From Tessaracoccus defluvii (GTDB lineage: Bacteria; Actinomycetota; Actinomycetes; Propionibacteriales; Propionibacteriaceae): 64,000 nt of DNA. Position numbers and translations under genes: made by a program. The stretch covers positions 2,356,001 through 2,420,000 of the forward strand of contig NZ_CP060789.1 in NCBI RefSeq assembly GCF_014489575.1, written 5' to 3'. Below the pieces are notes generated by a model. The model saw nothing but the letters and a program-made list of their open reading frames with translations. It was not told the DNA's origin and ran no database searches. Of the stretch, positions 1-9,430 are shown piece after piece; position 1 is the first letter of the stretch, and each line of letters starts with the position of its first letter.

Positions 1-790
1 GTTCGCCTCGGCCGCCGGGCGGGCCCCGCACCTCGAGGCGCCCGCGGTGTCCGAGGCGCCCGCCGGTTCGGTCGCGCTGCCCGAGGCGGGCGACGCGGAC
101 GTGTACGCCTGGGCGCAGAACGAGACGTCGACGGGTGCCGCGGCGCCGGTCCGCCGGATCGGCGACGGCCTGGTGCTGATCGACGCCACGTCGGCGGCGG
201 GCGGCATGGACGCCGACATCGCCGAGACGGACGTCTACTACTTCGCCCCACAGAAGAACTTCTCCTCCGACGGCGGGCTGTGGCTGGCGTTCGCCTCGCC
301 GGCAGCCATCGAACGGGCGGAGCGGATCAAGGCGTCGGGCCGGTGGATCCCGGAAACGCTGGACTTCACGGTCGCCGTCAAGAACTCGCGCCTGAACCAG
401 ACGCTGAACACGCCTGCCCTGGCGACGCTGCTGCTGCTGGAGGACCAGCTGGGCTGGATGTTGGAGCTGGGCGGCATGGAGGCCGTGGCTGCGCGCTGCG
501 CCGAGTCGACGTCGACGCTGTACGCGTGGGCCGAGTCGCGCGACTTCGCGTCGCCGTTCGTCGCCGATCCGGCGTTCCGCTCCCCCGTGGTGGCGACGAT
601 CGACCTGGCCGACGAGATCGATGCCAAGGCCGTAATCGCGGCGCTGCGGATGAACGGGATCGTCGACGTCGACCCGTACCGGGCGCTGAACCGCAACCAG
701 CTGCGGGTGGGCTGCTACGCGTCGGTCGACCCGGCTGATGTGGAGGCGCTGGTCGGCTGCCTCGACTACGTGATCGGGGCCCTGGCCTGA
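1..790 (+). CDS. serC: Phosphoserine aminotransferase SerC, 3' part
   Basis: This is the C-terminal 262 residues of SerC; the frame (first full codon at base 2) is open across the window edge, so the start lies outside. SerC is a PLP enzyme that transaminates 3-phosphohydroxypyruvate with glutamate in cytosolic serine synthesis. The segment FAPQKNFSSDGG holds the lysine expected to bind PLP, and the preceding ETSTG and IDATSAAGG stretches match the cofactor-binding core of actinobacterial SerC. The stop lies 1 base from the stop of the next, convergent gene, with no terminator hairpin between them. Identification is firm. Confidence 0.93.
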   Translation, partial: FASAAGRAPHLEAPAVSEAPAGSVALPEAGDADVYAWAQNETSTGAAAPVRRIGDGLVLIDATSAAGGMDADIAETDVYYFAPQKNFSSDGGLWLAFASPAAIERAERIKASGRWIPETLDFTVAVKNSRLNQTLNTPALATLLLLEDQLGWMLELGGMEAVAARCAESTSTLYAWAESRDFASPFVADPAFRSPVVATIDLADEIDAKAVIAALRMNGIVDVDPYRALNRNQLRVGCYASVDPADVEALVGCLDYVIGALA

Positions 791-791
791 G

Positions 792-1780
792 TCAGCGGCG
801 GTAGAAGAACGTCACCGCTCCGGCAGCCAGCGCGACGCCGCCGGCGATGATCAGCGCCGTCAGCGTGCCGCGACGACCCGCGGCACCGGAGCTGCCCGGC
901 CCCGGGTCGGTGGTGGCTGTCGCCGTCGGGGTGGCCGTGGGCGACGCGCTCGGGCTCGCGGACGGATCGGCGCCCGGGCTCGTGGAGGGGCTGGGCGACG
1001 GTGACGCCGTCGCCTCGACGTCGGTCGTGCGGTCCGCGGACGGCACGTCGGTCTCCCGCACCACCGGGTTGCCGCCGACGTAGATGACGTCGTCGGGGCC
1101 CGCCGCGATGGACTCGTCGTCGGGCGCCCCGATCAGCGTGTCGGTGACGGTCGGCTTCCAGGTCATCGCGTCGATGTACTCGATGCCCTCCGCCGTGCGC
1201 AGCGCCATGGTGGTGCCGTCGTCGAGGAAGACGCCGTCGGTGACGCCCTCGGGGCGTCGGCGACGCGGGTGAGGCGGTTCATGTCCTGCCGCGACGGCTC
1301 GGACGGCGCACGGTAAATGCCAGCGTCGTCGCCGTCGGTGGCCAGGTAGATGCGGCCCTTGCCGGAGATCATCAGCGCCGTCGCGTTGGGGGCGCCGTCC
1401 GGGAAGACGAAGTCGTAGGCCTGGTAGTTGGTGGGGCCGGAGTCGGCGTCGCCGTAGCGGTAAACGACGATGAAGTCGCGGTCGCCGTCCGGGTCGCCGA
1501 TGTCGCCGAGCCAGATGCGCCCCTCGTGGAACGCGAGCGCCTGCACCGAGACTGGCTCGGCGCTGATGCTCAGCGCCACGCCGTCGGTGGTGACGATCTC
1601 GCCCTTCGCAACCCCCGGGCCCGCCAGCCAGAGGGCGTCGCGGGTGGTGTCCCAGGCCATGCCGACCGCGGGCGTGGCGTCGTCGGGCGGGGTGATGTCG
1701 GCGGCGGCCAACGGGGCGACGGCGACCCCCGCGAGCCCGAGCGTCAGCCCGGCCGCGATCGCCCTACCCGTCGTGTTCAT
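792..1780 (-). CDS. Secreted, C-terminally membrane-anchored protein, one frameshift
   Basis: Not assigned to a named family. It begins with a signal peptide (about residues 1-27, ending APLAAA) and continues with a propeller-like extracellular region (repeated WLAGPG, IWLGDIGD, IYLATDGDD and VIYVGG strands). A Ser/Pro/Thr/Ala linker follows, then a single membrane segment and FYRR at the end, which suggests a surface protein held by a C-terminal helix. The frame breaks at the G-run 1251-1254; adding one base joins ..TRVADAP to EGVTDGVFLDDG and gives 329 residues. An ATG at 1792 is an alternative start. No catalytic motif is visible. Confidence 0.6.
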
Positions 1781-1794
1781 CGGGGACAGCATAT

Positions 1795-1893
1795 TCAGGG
1801 TTGTCCGAATCCCCACACTCCCCCCGCGATGGCGAGGACGACCAGCGCCACCAGCACGCTCGTAACGATCAGGCGTCGGGTTCTCGGATTCAC
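1795..1893 (-). CDS. Small single-pass membrane protein, 32 aa
   Basis: A 32-codon frame with a GTG start and an in-frame TAG 27 to 22 bases upstream, so it cannot be extended. The product starts NPRTRRL (basic, cytoplasmic) and continues with one hydrophobic helix of about 20 residues (IVTSVLVALVVLAIAGGVWG), as in many small actinobacterial membrane proteins. It ends 14 bases before the start of the secreted protein gene on the same strand, so the two may be co-transcribed. Function unknown. Confidence 0.5.
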   Translation of the reverse strand: MNPRTRRLIVTSVLVALVVLAIAGGVWGFGQP

Positions 1894-1927
1894 GGTGCCG
1901 ATGGTACGCCGCCGCTAGCGTGGCTGC

Positions 1928-2543
1928 ATGCAGCGGCTTGTCATCTACGCGTTGGGCATCAACGACGTGCGCGACATCTTCGGGGCTGACGAGACACTCG
2001 CCGGGCGGCTCCGGGAGGCGGCGCGCGCCCACTACTCCGAGGCGCCCCCGCAGCGACGGCGGTGGTTCGGGCCGCTGCTGCGCCGCGACCCGGCCACGGA
2101 GGTGGACCCGGGCGGCCGTCGACGGCCGACGTCGACGCGCTGCTGTCGGGCGGCTTCGTCTCTTCGGAGCGGGTCACCCCCTGCTGGCGCCTGCTGCACG
2201 TCTGGCTCGCGGAACTGGCCCCGCGAGCAGGGCCGTCGACTACGACGAGGACCTGCTCGACCGTGTCGAGTGGGAGCTGGCGACGCTGGGTCTCGGCTCC
2301 GACCATGCGCTCCGGTCGCTGGCCGAGCGGCGCCTGGGTATCCCGCTGGCGCCGCTGCCCGGCCAGGTCGTCGGCTACGCCAAGCATCTGCACGCCGTCG
2401 AGGTGCTGCGTCATCTGCGGCCGATCCTGGAGCTGCCGGAGCTGACCGCCGAGACGGCGGCGTTCGTCGGGCCGATCGTCGAGGTGCTCGCCGCCGCGGA
2501 GGGCGACGAGCGTCTCGACATCCTGGCCATCGGAACCGTGTAG
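1928..2543 (+). CDS. Hypothetical protein, two frameshifts
   Basis: I do not recognise this protein. Coding character runs through all three forward frames in succession. The first part is MQRLVIYALGINDVRDIFGA, the middle part ..STADVDALLSGGFVSSERV, and the last part AVDYDEDLLDRVEWELATLG onward to the stop. One missing base in the C-run 2107-2109 and one in the C-run 2218-2221 would restore a single soluble protein of about 205 residues. It shows no signal peptide or membrane segment. It starts 34 bases from the divergent small membrane gene and ends 4 bases from the convergent pyruvate carboxylase stop. Confidence 0.5.
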
Positions 2544-2547
2544 GCGG

Positions 2548-5500
2548 TTACGCCGGGTCGATCACGACGACGAGGTCGCCGCCCTCGAGCTGCGTGGTGC
2601 CCTGCAGCACGACCCGCTTGATGGTGCCGGCGACCGGCGCCGCGATCGCGGCCTCCATCTTCATGGCCTCGATGGTGGCCACCTGGTCGCCGACGGCGAC
2701 GACGTCACCCTCGGCCACCGTCGGGGTGACCGCTCCGGAGAACGGGACGGCGACGTGGCCGCGGTTGGCCGGGTCGGCCTTCTCCGCCAGCGGCACCTCG
2801 GACTTGATCTTCAGGTCGCGGACGCGGACCGGGCGGAGCTGGCCGTTGAGCAGGCACATGACGGTTCGCTTGCCGCGCTTGTCCGGCTCGGAGATCGCCT
2901 CGACACCCGCGAGCAGCGTGACGCCCTTGTCGATCGTGATGGCGTACTCCTTGCCCGGCTGCATCCCGTAGAGGTACGGCACGGTGGGCAGCACGGAGAT
3001 GTCGCTGAAGTTGGCACGGAGCTGTTCGAACTCGCGCGTCGGGCCGGGGAACAGGAGGCGGTTCAGCGTCTCCTGCCGGGGCCTGCCTGCCTCGCGGAGC
3101 ACCGCGAGATCCTCCTCGGCGACCTCGGTGATCCGCACCGGGGTGCGGCGGCCGTCGGTCGCCTTCGTGTGGAACGGCTCGGGCCAGCCGCCGGCGGGAA
3201 CGCCGAGCTCGCCGTTGAGGAAGCCGATCACGGAGTCGGGGATGTCGAAACGCTGCGGATCGGCCTCGAACTCGGCCGGGTCGGCGCCGACAGCCACCAG
3301 GTGCAGGGCGAGGTCGCCGACCACCTTCGACGACGGCGTCACCTTCGTCGGGCGGCCGAGGATCTTGTCGGCAGCCTCGTACATGTCCTCGATGGCCTCG
3401 AACTTCTCGCCCAGGCCCAGCGCGATCGCCTGCTGGCGCAGGTTCGACAACTGACCGCCGGGGATCTCGTGGTCGTAGACGCGGCCCGTCGGCGCGGGCA
3501 GGCCCGACTCGAACGGGGCGTACACCTTCCGCACGGCCTCCCAGTACGGCTCCAGCGCGAGGACGGCCTCGGCGTCCACCTCCGGCTGCCGGGGCGTGTG
3601 CTCGAGCGCCATCAGCAGCGCGGACATCGGCGGCTGCGAAGTCGTCGAGCTCATGGCCGAGTTGGCCACGTCGACGGCGTCGACGCCTGCCTCGATCGCG
3701 GCGAGCAGCGTCGCCACCTGGCCGCCCGTCGTGTCGTGGGTGTGCAGGTGGACGGGCATGTCGAACCGCTCCCGCAGCGCCGTCACGAGGCGGCGGGCCG
3801 CCTCCGGCCGCAGCAGGCCGGCCATGTCCTTGATGGCGAGGATGTGGGCCCCGGACTCGGCGATCTGCTCCGCCAACCGCAGGTAGTAGTCGAGTGTGTA
3901 GATCTTCTCCGCCGGGTTCAGCAGGTTCGACGTGTAGCAGAGCGCCACCTCCGCGATGGAGGAGGTGCCGCGGACGGCGTCGATGGCGGGACGCATCTGG
4001 TCGACGTCGTTGAGGGCGTCGAAGATGCGGAAGATGTCGATGCCGGTCTCGGCGGCCTCGGCGACGAACGCCTCGGTGACCTCGGTCGGATACGGCGTGT
4101 AGCCGACGGTGTTGCGACCCCGCAGCAGCATCTGGAGGTTCTGGTTCGGCATCGCGTCGCGCAGCTTGGCGAGCCGCTCCCACGGGTCCTCGCCGAGGAA
4201 CCGCAGCGCCACGTCGTAGGTGGCGCCGCCCCAGCACTCCACCGACAGCATCTCCGGCAGCAGGCGGGCCTGGACGGGAGCGATGGCGAGCAGGTCCCGG
4301 GTGCGGACGCGGGTGGCGAGCAGCGACTGGTGCGCGTCGCGGTAGGTGGTGTCGGTCACGCCGACGGCGGTGGCCTCGCGCAGGCTGCGGGCGAAGCCCT
4401 CCGGGCCGAGCGCGAGCAGCTGCTGGCGGGGGCCGTCGGGGACGGGCTGCGTCAGGTCGACGTGCGGCAGCTTGAGCCGCGGGTCGAGCTGCGTCGGCGC
4501 GTCGCCGTGCGGCTTGTTGACGGTGACCTCGGCCAGATGGCGAAGCAGCTTGGTGGCGCGGTCGGCCGGGGTGCGGGCGCTCAGCAGGTACGGCCGCTCG
4601 TCGATGAAGGAGGTGGTCACTCCCCCGCGCTCGAAGTCGGGGTCGTCGAGGACGGCCCGCAGGAACGGGATGTTGGTGGCCACGCCGCGGACGCGGAACT
4701 CGGCCAGGGCGCGGCGGGCGCGGGCCGTGGCCATCGTCAGGTCGTGTCCGCGGGCGGTGAGCTTCACGAGCAGCGAGTCGAAGTGGGGGCTGATCTCCAC
4801 GCCGGTGCCGGTGGTGCCGCCGTCGAGCCGGATCCCGGCGCCGGAGGCGGAACGGTAGGCCGTGATGACGCCGGTGTCGGGGCGGAACGCGTTGGACGGG
4901 TCCTCGGTGGTGATGCGGCACTGGAGGGCGGCGCCGCGGATCTGCAGCTCCTCCTGCCGGATGCCGATCTGCTCGAGGGTCTCGCCCTGCGCGATGCGCA
5001 TCTGGGCCTGCACCAGGTCGACGTCGGTGATCTCCTCCGTGACGGTGTGCTCCACCTGGATGCGGGGGTTCATCTCGATGAAGACATGCTGCCCGGCCCG
5101 GGGGCCCTCGGTCTCCACGAGGAACTCGACGGTGCCGGCGCACGTGTAGTTGATGGCCTTGGCGAACTTGACGGCGTCGCTGGTCAGCTTGTCGCGGAGC
5201 TCCTGGCTGATGTGCGGCGCCGGGGCGATCTCGATGACCTTCTGGTGGCGGCGCTGGATCGAGCAGTCGCGCTCGAAGAGGTGGACGGTGTTGCCCTGGC
5301 TGTCGGCGAGGATCTGGACCTCGATGTGACGGGGCGCGGCGACGGCCTGCTCAATGAACACCGTCGAGTCGCCGAAGGCGCCCTCGGCCTCACGCATGGC
5401 GGCGCCGAGCTCGGACTCGAGCCTGGCAGGGTCGTCGACCCGGCGCATGCCGCGGCCACCGCCGCCGGCGACGGCCTTGATGAAGACGGGGAAGCCGATC

Positions 5501-5949
5501 TCGTGGGCGCCCGCGATGAGGACCTCCGGATCGGTCGACGGGGGCGTCGACGCCAGCGTCGGCACGCCGGCCTTGCGGGCCTGCGTGATGGCGGCCACCT
5601 TGTTGCCGGCCATCTCGAGCACCTCCGGCCCGGGGCCGATGAAGGTGATCCCGTTGGCGGCGCAGGCGGCGGCGAGGTCGGGGTTCTCGGAGAGGAAACC
5701 GTAGCCGGGGTAGACGGCGTCTGCGCCGGACTCCTTGGCGGCCCGGATGATCTCGTCGATGTCCAGGTAGGCCCGCACCGGGTGACCCTCGGTGCCGATC
5801 AGGTAGGACTCACGCGCCTTCACACGGTGATCGGCCTTGCGGTCCTCCACGGTGAACACTGCGACTGTGCCGAGGCCGAGCTCGTACGCTGCGCGGAAAG
5901 CGCGGACGGCGATCTCGCCTCGGTTGGCAACCAATACCTTCTGGAACAT
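2548..5949 (-). CDS. pyc: Pyruvate carboxylase
   Basis: Biotin enzyme of 1133 residues that carboxylates pyruvate to oxaloacetate with ATP and bicarbonate, feeding the TCA cycle and, in propionibacteria, linked to the Wood-Werkman propionate cycle. Domains in order: biotin carboxylase from residue 4 (VLVANRGEIAVRAFRAA), ATP-grasp glycine loop near 158-171 (AVAGGGGRGM), carboxyltransferase TIM barrel from about 532 (TDTTYRDAHQSLLATRVR), and a C-terminal biotinyl domain with EAMKMEAA, the lysine near 1097. The length is normal for a single-chain enzyme and the frame is intact. ATG 5949 is chosen because MFQKVLVANRGE is the usual N terminus; longer in-frame sequence upstream is not conserved-looking. 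Confidence 0.96.
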   Translation of the reverse strand: MFQKVLVANRGEIAVRAFRAAYELGLGTVAVFTVEDRKADHRVKARESYLIGTEGHPVRAYLDIDEIIRAAKESGADAVYPGYGFLSENPDLAAACAANGITFIGPGPEVLEMAGNKVAAITQARKAGVPTLASTPPSTDPEVLIAGAHEIGFPVFIKAVAGGGGRGMRRVDDPARLESELGAAMREAEGAFGDSTVFIEQAVAAPRHIEVQILADSQGNTVHLFERDCSIQRRHQKVIEIAPAPHISQELRDKLTSDAVKFAKAINYTCAGTVEFLVETEGPRAGQHVFIEMNPRIQVEHTVTEEITDVDLVQAQMRIAQGETLEQIGIRQEELQIRGAALQCRITTEDPSNAFRPDTGVITAYRSASGAGIRLDGGTTGTGVEISPHFDSLLVKLTARGHDLTMATARARRALAEFRVRGVATNIPFLRAVLDDPDFERGGVTTSFIDERPYLLSARTPADRATKLLRHLAEVTVNKPHGDAPTQLDPRLKLPHVDLTQPVPDGPRQQLLALGPEGFARSLREATAVGVTDTTYRDAHQSLLATRVRTRDLLAIAPVQARLLPEMLSVECWGGATYDVALRFLGEDPWERLAKLRDAMPNQNLQMLLRGRNTVGYTPYPTEVTEAFVAEAAETGIDIFRIFDALNDVDQMRPAIDAVRGTSSIAEVALCYTSNLLNPAEKIYTLDYYLRLAEQIAESGAHILAIKDMAGLLRPEAARRLVTALRERFDMPVHLHTHDTTGGQVATLLAAIEAGVDAVDVANSAMSSTTSQPPMSALLMALEHTPRQPEVDAEAVLALEPYWEAVRKVYAPFESGLPAPTGRVYDHEIPGGQLSNLRQQAIALGLGEKFEAIEDMYEAADKILGRPTKVTPSSKVVGDLALHLVAVGADPAEFEADPQRFDIPDSVIGFLNGELGVPAGGWPEPFHTKATDGRRTPVRITEVAEEDLAVLREAGRPRQETLNRLLFPGPTREFEQLRANFSDISVLPTVPYLYGMQPGKEYAITIDKGVTLLAGVEAISEPDKRGKRTVMCLLNGQLRPVRVRDLKIKSEVPLAEKADPANRGHVAVPFSGAVTPTVAEGDVVAVGDQVATIEAMKMEAAIAAPVAGTIKRVVLQGTTQLEGGDLVVVIDPA

Positions 5950-6045
5950 GGGCGTCACAATAGCGGCGTCGGCCGCCGCCCCGACGGGACGGTCCGTGCG
6001 CGGGCGGGCGTCTTGACTGCCCCGGGCGGCTGCCGTAAAGCGGCT

Positions 6046-6082
6046 CGGGCCCCGCGTCTCCTCTGCGGAGACACGGGGCCCG
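6046..6082 (-). terminator. Intrinsic terminator of the purine permease gene
   Basis: A 16-bp stem with a 5-base loop (TCTGC): CGGGCCCCGCGTCTCC pairs with GGAGACACGGGGCCCG with one wobble. It lies 20 bases past the permease stop codon on the minus strand and before the pyc start. There is no clear U-tract, as is common in actinobacteria. Confidence 0.7.
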
Positions 6083-6101
6083 ATGCGGTCGTGCGGGTGG
6101 A

Positions 6102-7625
6102 TCAGCCGTTGATGAGGCCGAGAATGACGCCCTGTGCGAAGTACACGACGAACATGCCGGCCACCACGCACATCAGCGGGTGGATCTTGCGCCACTCGCC
6201 CTTGATGAGGCGGATGAACACGTAGGCGAGGAAGCCCGCGCCGATGCCGACGGTGATCGAGTAGGCGAACGGCATCAGGATGATCGTCAGGAACACCGGG
6301 ATGCCGATCTCCGGCTTGGTCCAGTCGATGTCCGTGACCTGCGAGATCATCAGGAAGCCGACGAACACCAGCACGGGGCTGGCGGCCTCGAACGGCACCA
6401 GGTTGACCAGCGGGGCCAGGAAGATCGCCAGCAGGAACGCCGCGCCCGTGACGACGGAGGCGAGGCCCGTGCGGGCACCCTCACCGACGCCGGCCGTCGA
6501 CTCGACGTAGCTGGTGGTCGACGACACGGACCCGAGGCCGCCGGCGACGGCGCCCAGGGAGTCGACGAGCAGGATCTCGGTGGTGCGCGGCGGCATGCCG
6601 TCGCCGTCGAGCAGGTCACCCTCGGAGCCGACGGCGACCATGGTGCCCATGGTGTCGAAGAAGTCGGCCAGCAGCAGCGAGAAGACCAGGACGACGAGCG
6701 CGAGGAAGTGGGCGAGCTGGAACTTGCCGTCGACGAAGAAGGCGCCGATCATGTCGACCCGGCCGAGGAGGCCGAGGTCGGGCATCGAGAAGCTCGTGAG
6801 GCTCGGAACGTTCAGCGACCAGCCGGTGGGGTTGCTGCCGTCGACGGCCTGGCCGCCGATCGCCAGCGTCGCCTCGAGGATGATCGCGAGCACGGTGGCG
6901 GAGATGATCGAGATGAGCATCGCGCCCTTGACCTTCAGCACGTGCAGCGTCACCAGCAGGAAGATGCCGACGAGGAACACGACGATGGGCCAACCCATGA
7001 GGTTGCCGTCGACGCCGAGGGTGACGGGGGTACCGGCGCCCTTGCGGATGACGCCCGCGTTGACGAGGCCGATGAAGGCGATGAACAGGCCGATGCCGAC
7101 CGAGATGGCGGTGCGCAGCGGCGGCGGGACGGCCTTGAAGACAGCGGTGCGGAAGCCCGTCAGCACCAGGATGGTGATGATGATGCCCTCCCACACCACG
7201 AGGCCCATGGCCTGCGGCCAGGTCATCTGCGGCGCGAGCGTGTAGGCGACCAGCGCGTTCAGGCCGAGGCCCGACGCAATAGCCATCGGGAAGCGGCCGA
7301 CGACGCCCATGATCACCGTCATGAGGCCGGCGATCAGCGCGGTCGCGGCGGCGACCATGGCGATCGAGAGGCCGACGGCGGCCCCGTCGACGTTGCCGGC
7401 GGCGTCGAGCATCGGCGCGCCCGAGATGAGGTTGCCGTTCATGTCGGGGACGGTGCCGATGATGAGGGGGTTCAGGGCGATGATGTAGGCCATCGCGAAG
7501 AACGTGACGAGGCCGCCACGGACTTCACGGCCGACGGTCGAGCGCCGTTTGGTGATGTCGAAGAATCGGTCGAGCCCCGAAAGCGAGGTCTCTGGGGCGG
7601 GTGCGGTGGAGGTATCAGTAGCCAC
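6102..7625 (-). CDS. NCS2 (AzgA-type) purine permease
   Basis: Integral membrane transporter of 507 residues for hypoxanthine, guanine or adenine uptake by proton symport; the exact base cannot be told from sequence. The N-terminal LDRFFDITKRRSTVGREVRG followed by GLVTFFAMAYIIALNP is the AzgA-branch signature. Other family features are GLGLNALVAYTLAPQMTWPQ, the DFFDTMGTMVAVG segment (acidic substrate/proton residues) and SYVESTAGVGEGARTGLASV. About 12-14 hydrophobic segments are visible. The start is GTG at 7625. It is monocistronic, bounded by hairpins on both sides. Confidence 0.9.
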   Translation of the reverse strand: MATDTSTAPAPETSLSGLDRFFDITKRRSTVGREVRGGLVTFFAMAYIIALNPLIIGTVPDMNGNLISGAPMLDAAGNVDGAAVGLSIAMVAAATALIAGLMTVIMGVVGRFPMAIASGLGLNALVAYTLAPQMTWPQAMGLVVWEGIIITILVLTGFRTAVFKAVPPPLRTAISVGIGLFIAFIGLVNAGVIRKGAGTPVTLGVDGNLMGWPIVVFLVGIFLLVTLHVLKVKGAMLISIISATVLAIILEATLAIGGQAVDGSNPTGWSLNVPSLTSFSMPDLGLLGRVDMIGAFFVDGKFQLAHFLALVVLVFSLLLADFFDTMGTMVAVGSEGDLLDGDGMPPRTTEILLVDSLGAVAGGLGSVSSTTSYVESTAGVGEGARTGLASVVTGAAFLLAIFLAPLVNLVPFEAASPVLVFVGFLMISQVTDIDWTKPEIGIPVFLTIILMPFAYSITVGIGAGFLAYVFIRLIKGEWRKIHPLMCVVAGMFVVYFAQGVILGLING

Positions 7626-7670
7626 GTCACGTCATCGTATAGGTCCGAGGTTGAGAAAGGCATTCTGTCC

Positions 7671-7701
7671 GCTCCGGAGCCCTTGAACTGGACTCCGGAG
7701 C
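7671..7701 (-). terminator. Terminator of the GH43/sugar transport operon
   Basis: GCTCCGGAGCCC and GGACTCCGGAGC form a 12-bp stem with one wobble and a 7-base loop. It sits 18 bases beyond the GH43 stop on the minus strand and before the permease gene, so it probably separates the two transcription units. Confidence 0.6.
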
Positions 7702-7718
7702 AGGTATGCTCGCGCGCG

Positions 7719-8600
7719 TCACAGGGCCCGGCGGTACCAGTCGTGCGTCGGGACGACCGGCCGCAGCAGCCCGTCGCCATCGAACTCCAGCGGGGCGAAC
7801 ATCACCTCGCGGCGCCAGCCCGCGCCGCCGTCCATGGCCCACCGGTGGTAGGCCAGGATCCACTCATCGCCGGGGAGACACAGGATGGAGTGGTGCCCGG
7901 TGCAGTAGATCCCCTCTTCGGGGCGCTTCTCCACAAGGATCCCGTGGTGGGTCCAGGGCCCCTGCGGCGTCGGCCCGGTCGCGTACTCGAGGTGGTAGTC
8001 GTCCTTGCGGGTGTCGCCGACCGACCAGGTGGAGTGCCACAGCCCGGCGCGTTCCTTGAGGTCGATGGCCTCGATGAAGTTGTGGGGTTTCCAGGAGTGC
8101 AGGCGGGTGAGGTCGACGGCGGTGCCTGCGTCGTCGAGCGGCGCCATGTGCGCGACACTGTTGCCCCACAGCAGCCAGGGACGGCCCTCGTGGCGCATGA
8201 TGGCCGCGTCGATCTGGTAGCCGGGGACGGCGTCGGCCCTCACCAGCGGGTGGCCGATGTCGACGAACGGACCGGCGGGGTTGTCCGCGACGGCGGCGGC
8301 GATGTTGCCGTCCTCCGCCGTGTACAGGACGTGGCGCCCCGACTGGTGCAGGACGGCGGGCGCCCAGGTGCGGCTGGGGGTCCGGTCCCAGGAGACCGTT
8401 GCCAGCGAGTCGTAGGCGACGCCGTGGTCGGTCCACTCGACGAGATCGGTCGACGAGAAGGCGTTGATGGTGGAGTTCACCCAGCCCTCCTGCCCGTCGT
8501 TGGTGGCGTAGAGCCAGTACCGGCCTTCCCAGTACGTCAGGTCGGGGTCTCCGAGCAGCGCGGGGATCGGGGACTGCGGCAGCTGCGTCACGTCGCTCAT
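7719..8600 (-). CDS. GH43-like glycoside hydrolase (arabinosidase/xylosidase type)
   Basis: A 293-residue cytoplasmic protein (no signal peptide) with the five-bladed propeller pattern of glycoside hydrolase family 43. GDPDLTYWEGRYWLYAT (residues 17-33) carries the catalytic-base aspartate (D18). YQIDAAIM supplies the middle aspartate and NFIEAIDLKERAGLWHS the general-acid glutamate. Family members remove arabinose or xylose from oligosaccharides. Its ATG overlaps the stop of the permease upstream by 4 bases (ATGA), so it is the last gene of the LacI-controlled sugar operon and probably cleaves the imported oligosaccharide. Related families (GH32/GH68/GH117) are less likely given the motif order. 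Confidence 0.8.
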   Translation of the reverse strand: MSDVTQLPQSPIPALLGDPDLTYWEGRYWLYATNDGQEGWVNSTINAFSSTDLVEWTDHGVAYDSLATVSWDRTPSRTWAPAVLHQSGRHVLYTAEDGNIAAAVADNPAGPFVDIGHPLVRADAVPGYQIDAAIMRHEGRPWLLWGNSVAHMAPLDDAGTAVDLTRLHSWKPHNFIEAIDLKERAGLWHSTWSVGDTRKDDYHLEYATGPTPQGPWTHHGILVEKRPEEGIYCTGHHSILCLPGDEWILAYHRWAMDGGAGWRREVMFAPLEFDGDGLLRPVVPTHDWYRRAL

Positions 8601-9430
8601 CCCTTCACGCTCCCGGCCGCCAGGCCGGAGACGATCCAGCGCTGGCAGAGGATGAAGAAGATCACCACGGGGATCAGCGCGATCACCGTCAGCGTCATGA
8701 ACTGCGGCCAGTTGGTGGTGAACTGCCCCACCGCGTTGTAGACCTGCAGCACGATGGTGCGCTTGCTGCTGGAGGAGATGAACACGTTCGGGTAGAGGAA
8801 GTCGTTCCACACCCACATCGTCTGGAACACGATGACGGTGACCAGGATGGGCCGGATGAGCGGCAGCACGATGGCCCAGAAGATGCGCAGCGGGCTGGCG
8901 CCGTCGAGACGCGCGGCCTCGAAGATCTCGGTCGGCAGCTTGCGCATGTACCCGACGATCAGGAAGTAGCAGAACACCGCGCCGCCGAGGTACATGACGA
9001 TGAGGCCGAGCAGGCTGTTCACCAGGCCGAGGCTGGCCTCCATCTGGTACAGCGGGATCAGCGTCGCCTGTGACGGGATCACGAAGGCGACCATCAGCAG
9101 CATGCCGACCACCGAGGTGAACCGGCTGCGCTTCTGGATCATGCCGTACGCGGCCAGGGCGCCGATCATCACCATGAACCCGACGCCGAAGACGGTGACG
9201 ATGGCGGTGTTGAGGAAGGACTGGAACACCGGCGTCTTCTCGACGACGGCGACGTAGTTGTCGAAGGACAGCGACGACGGCAGCCCCAGCGGCGACTTCG
9301 CCATCTCCGACTGTGTCTTGAAGGTGCTCACCACGATGTAGTAGAGCGGGATCGCGACGGCCACGGCGAGGGAGATGAGGACGACGGACAGCGTCAGCGA
9401 GCTGACCCGACGGCGGGTGCGGGGCTTCAC
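8597..9430 (-). CDS. Sugar ABC transporter permease, MalG type
   Basis: Inner-membrane permease of 277 residues with six hydrophobic segments. The EAA loop EAARLDGASPLRIFWAIVLP docks onto the ATPase, as in MalG/LacG proteins of the CUT1 family. It overlaps the MalF-type gene by 4 bases upstream and GH43 by 4 bases downstream, so the operon is tightly coupled. No ATP-binding gene is found in this cluster. Confidence 0.92.
   Translation of the reverse strand: MKPRTRRRVSSLTLSVVLISLAVAVAIPLYYIVVSTFKTQSEMAKSPLGLPSSLSFDNYVAVVEKTPVFQSFLNTAIVTVFGVGFMVMIGALAAYGMIQKRSRFTSVVGMLLMVAFVIPSQATLIPLYQMEASLGLVNSLLGLIVMYLGGAVFCYFLIVGYMRKLPTEIFEAARLDGASPLRIFWAIVLPLIRPILVTVIVFQTMWVWNDFLYPNVFISSSSKRTIVLQVYNAVGQFTTNWPQFMTLTVIALIPVVIFFILCQRWIVSGLAAGSVKG

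Noticed and set aside
2755..6225. A 1156-codon open frame on the plus strand opposite pyruvate carboxylase
   Set aside because: The product is a low-complexity mix of Arg, Gly, Val and Asp with no fold; it is the usual long antisense frame opposite a high-GC gene.
6180..8741. An 853-codon plus-strand frame across the purine permease and GH43 region
   Set aside because: It runs through two clear genes and a terminator on the other strand and its composition (Asp/Arg/His-rich) is not protein-like.
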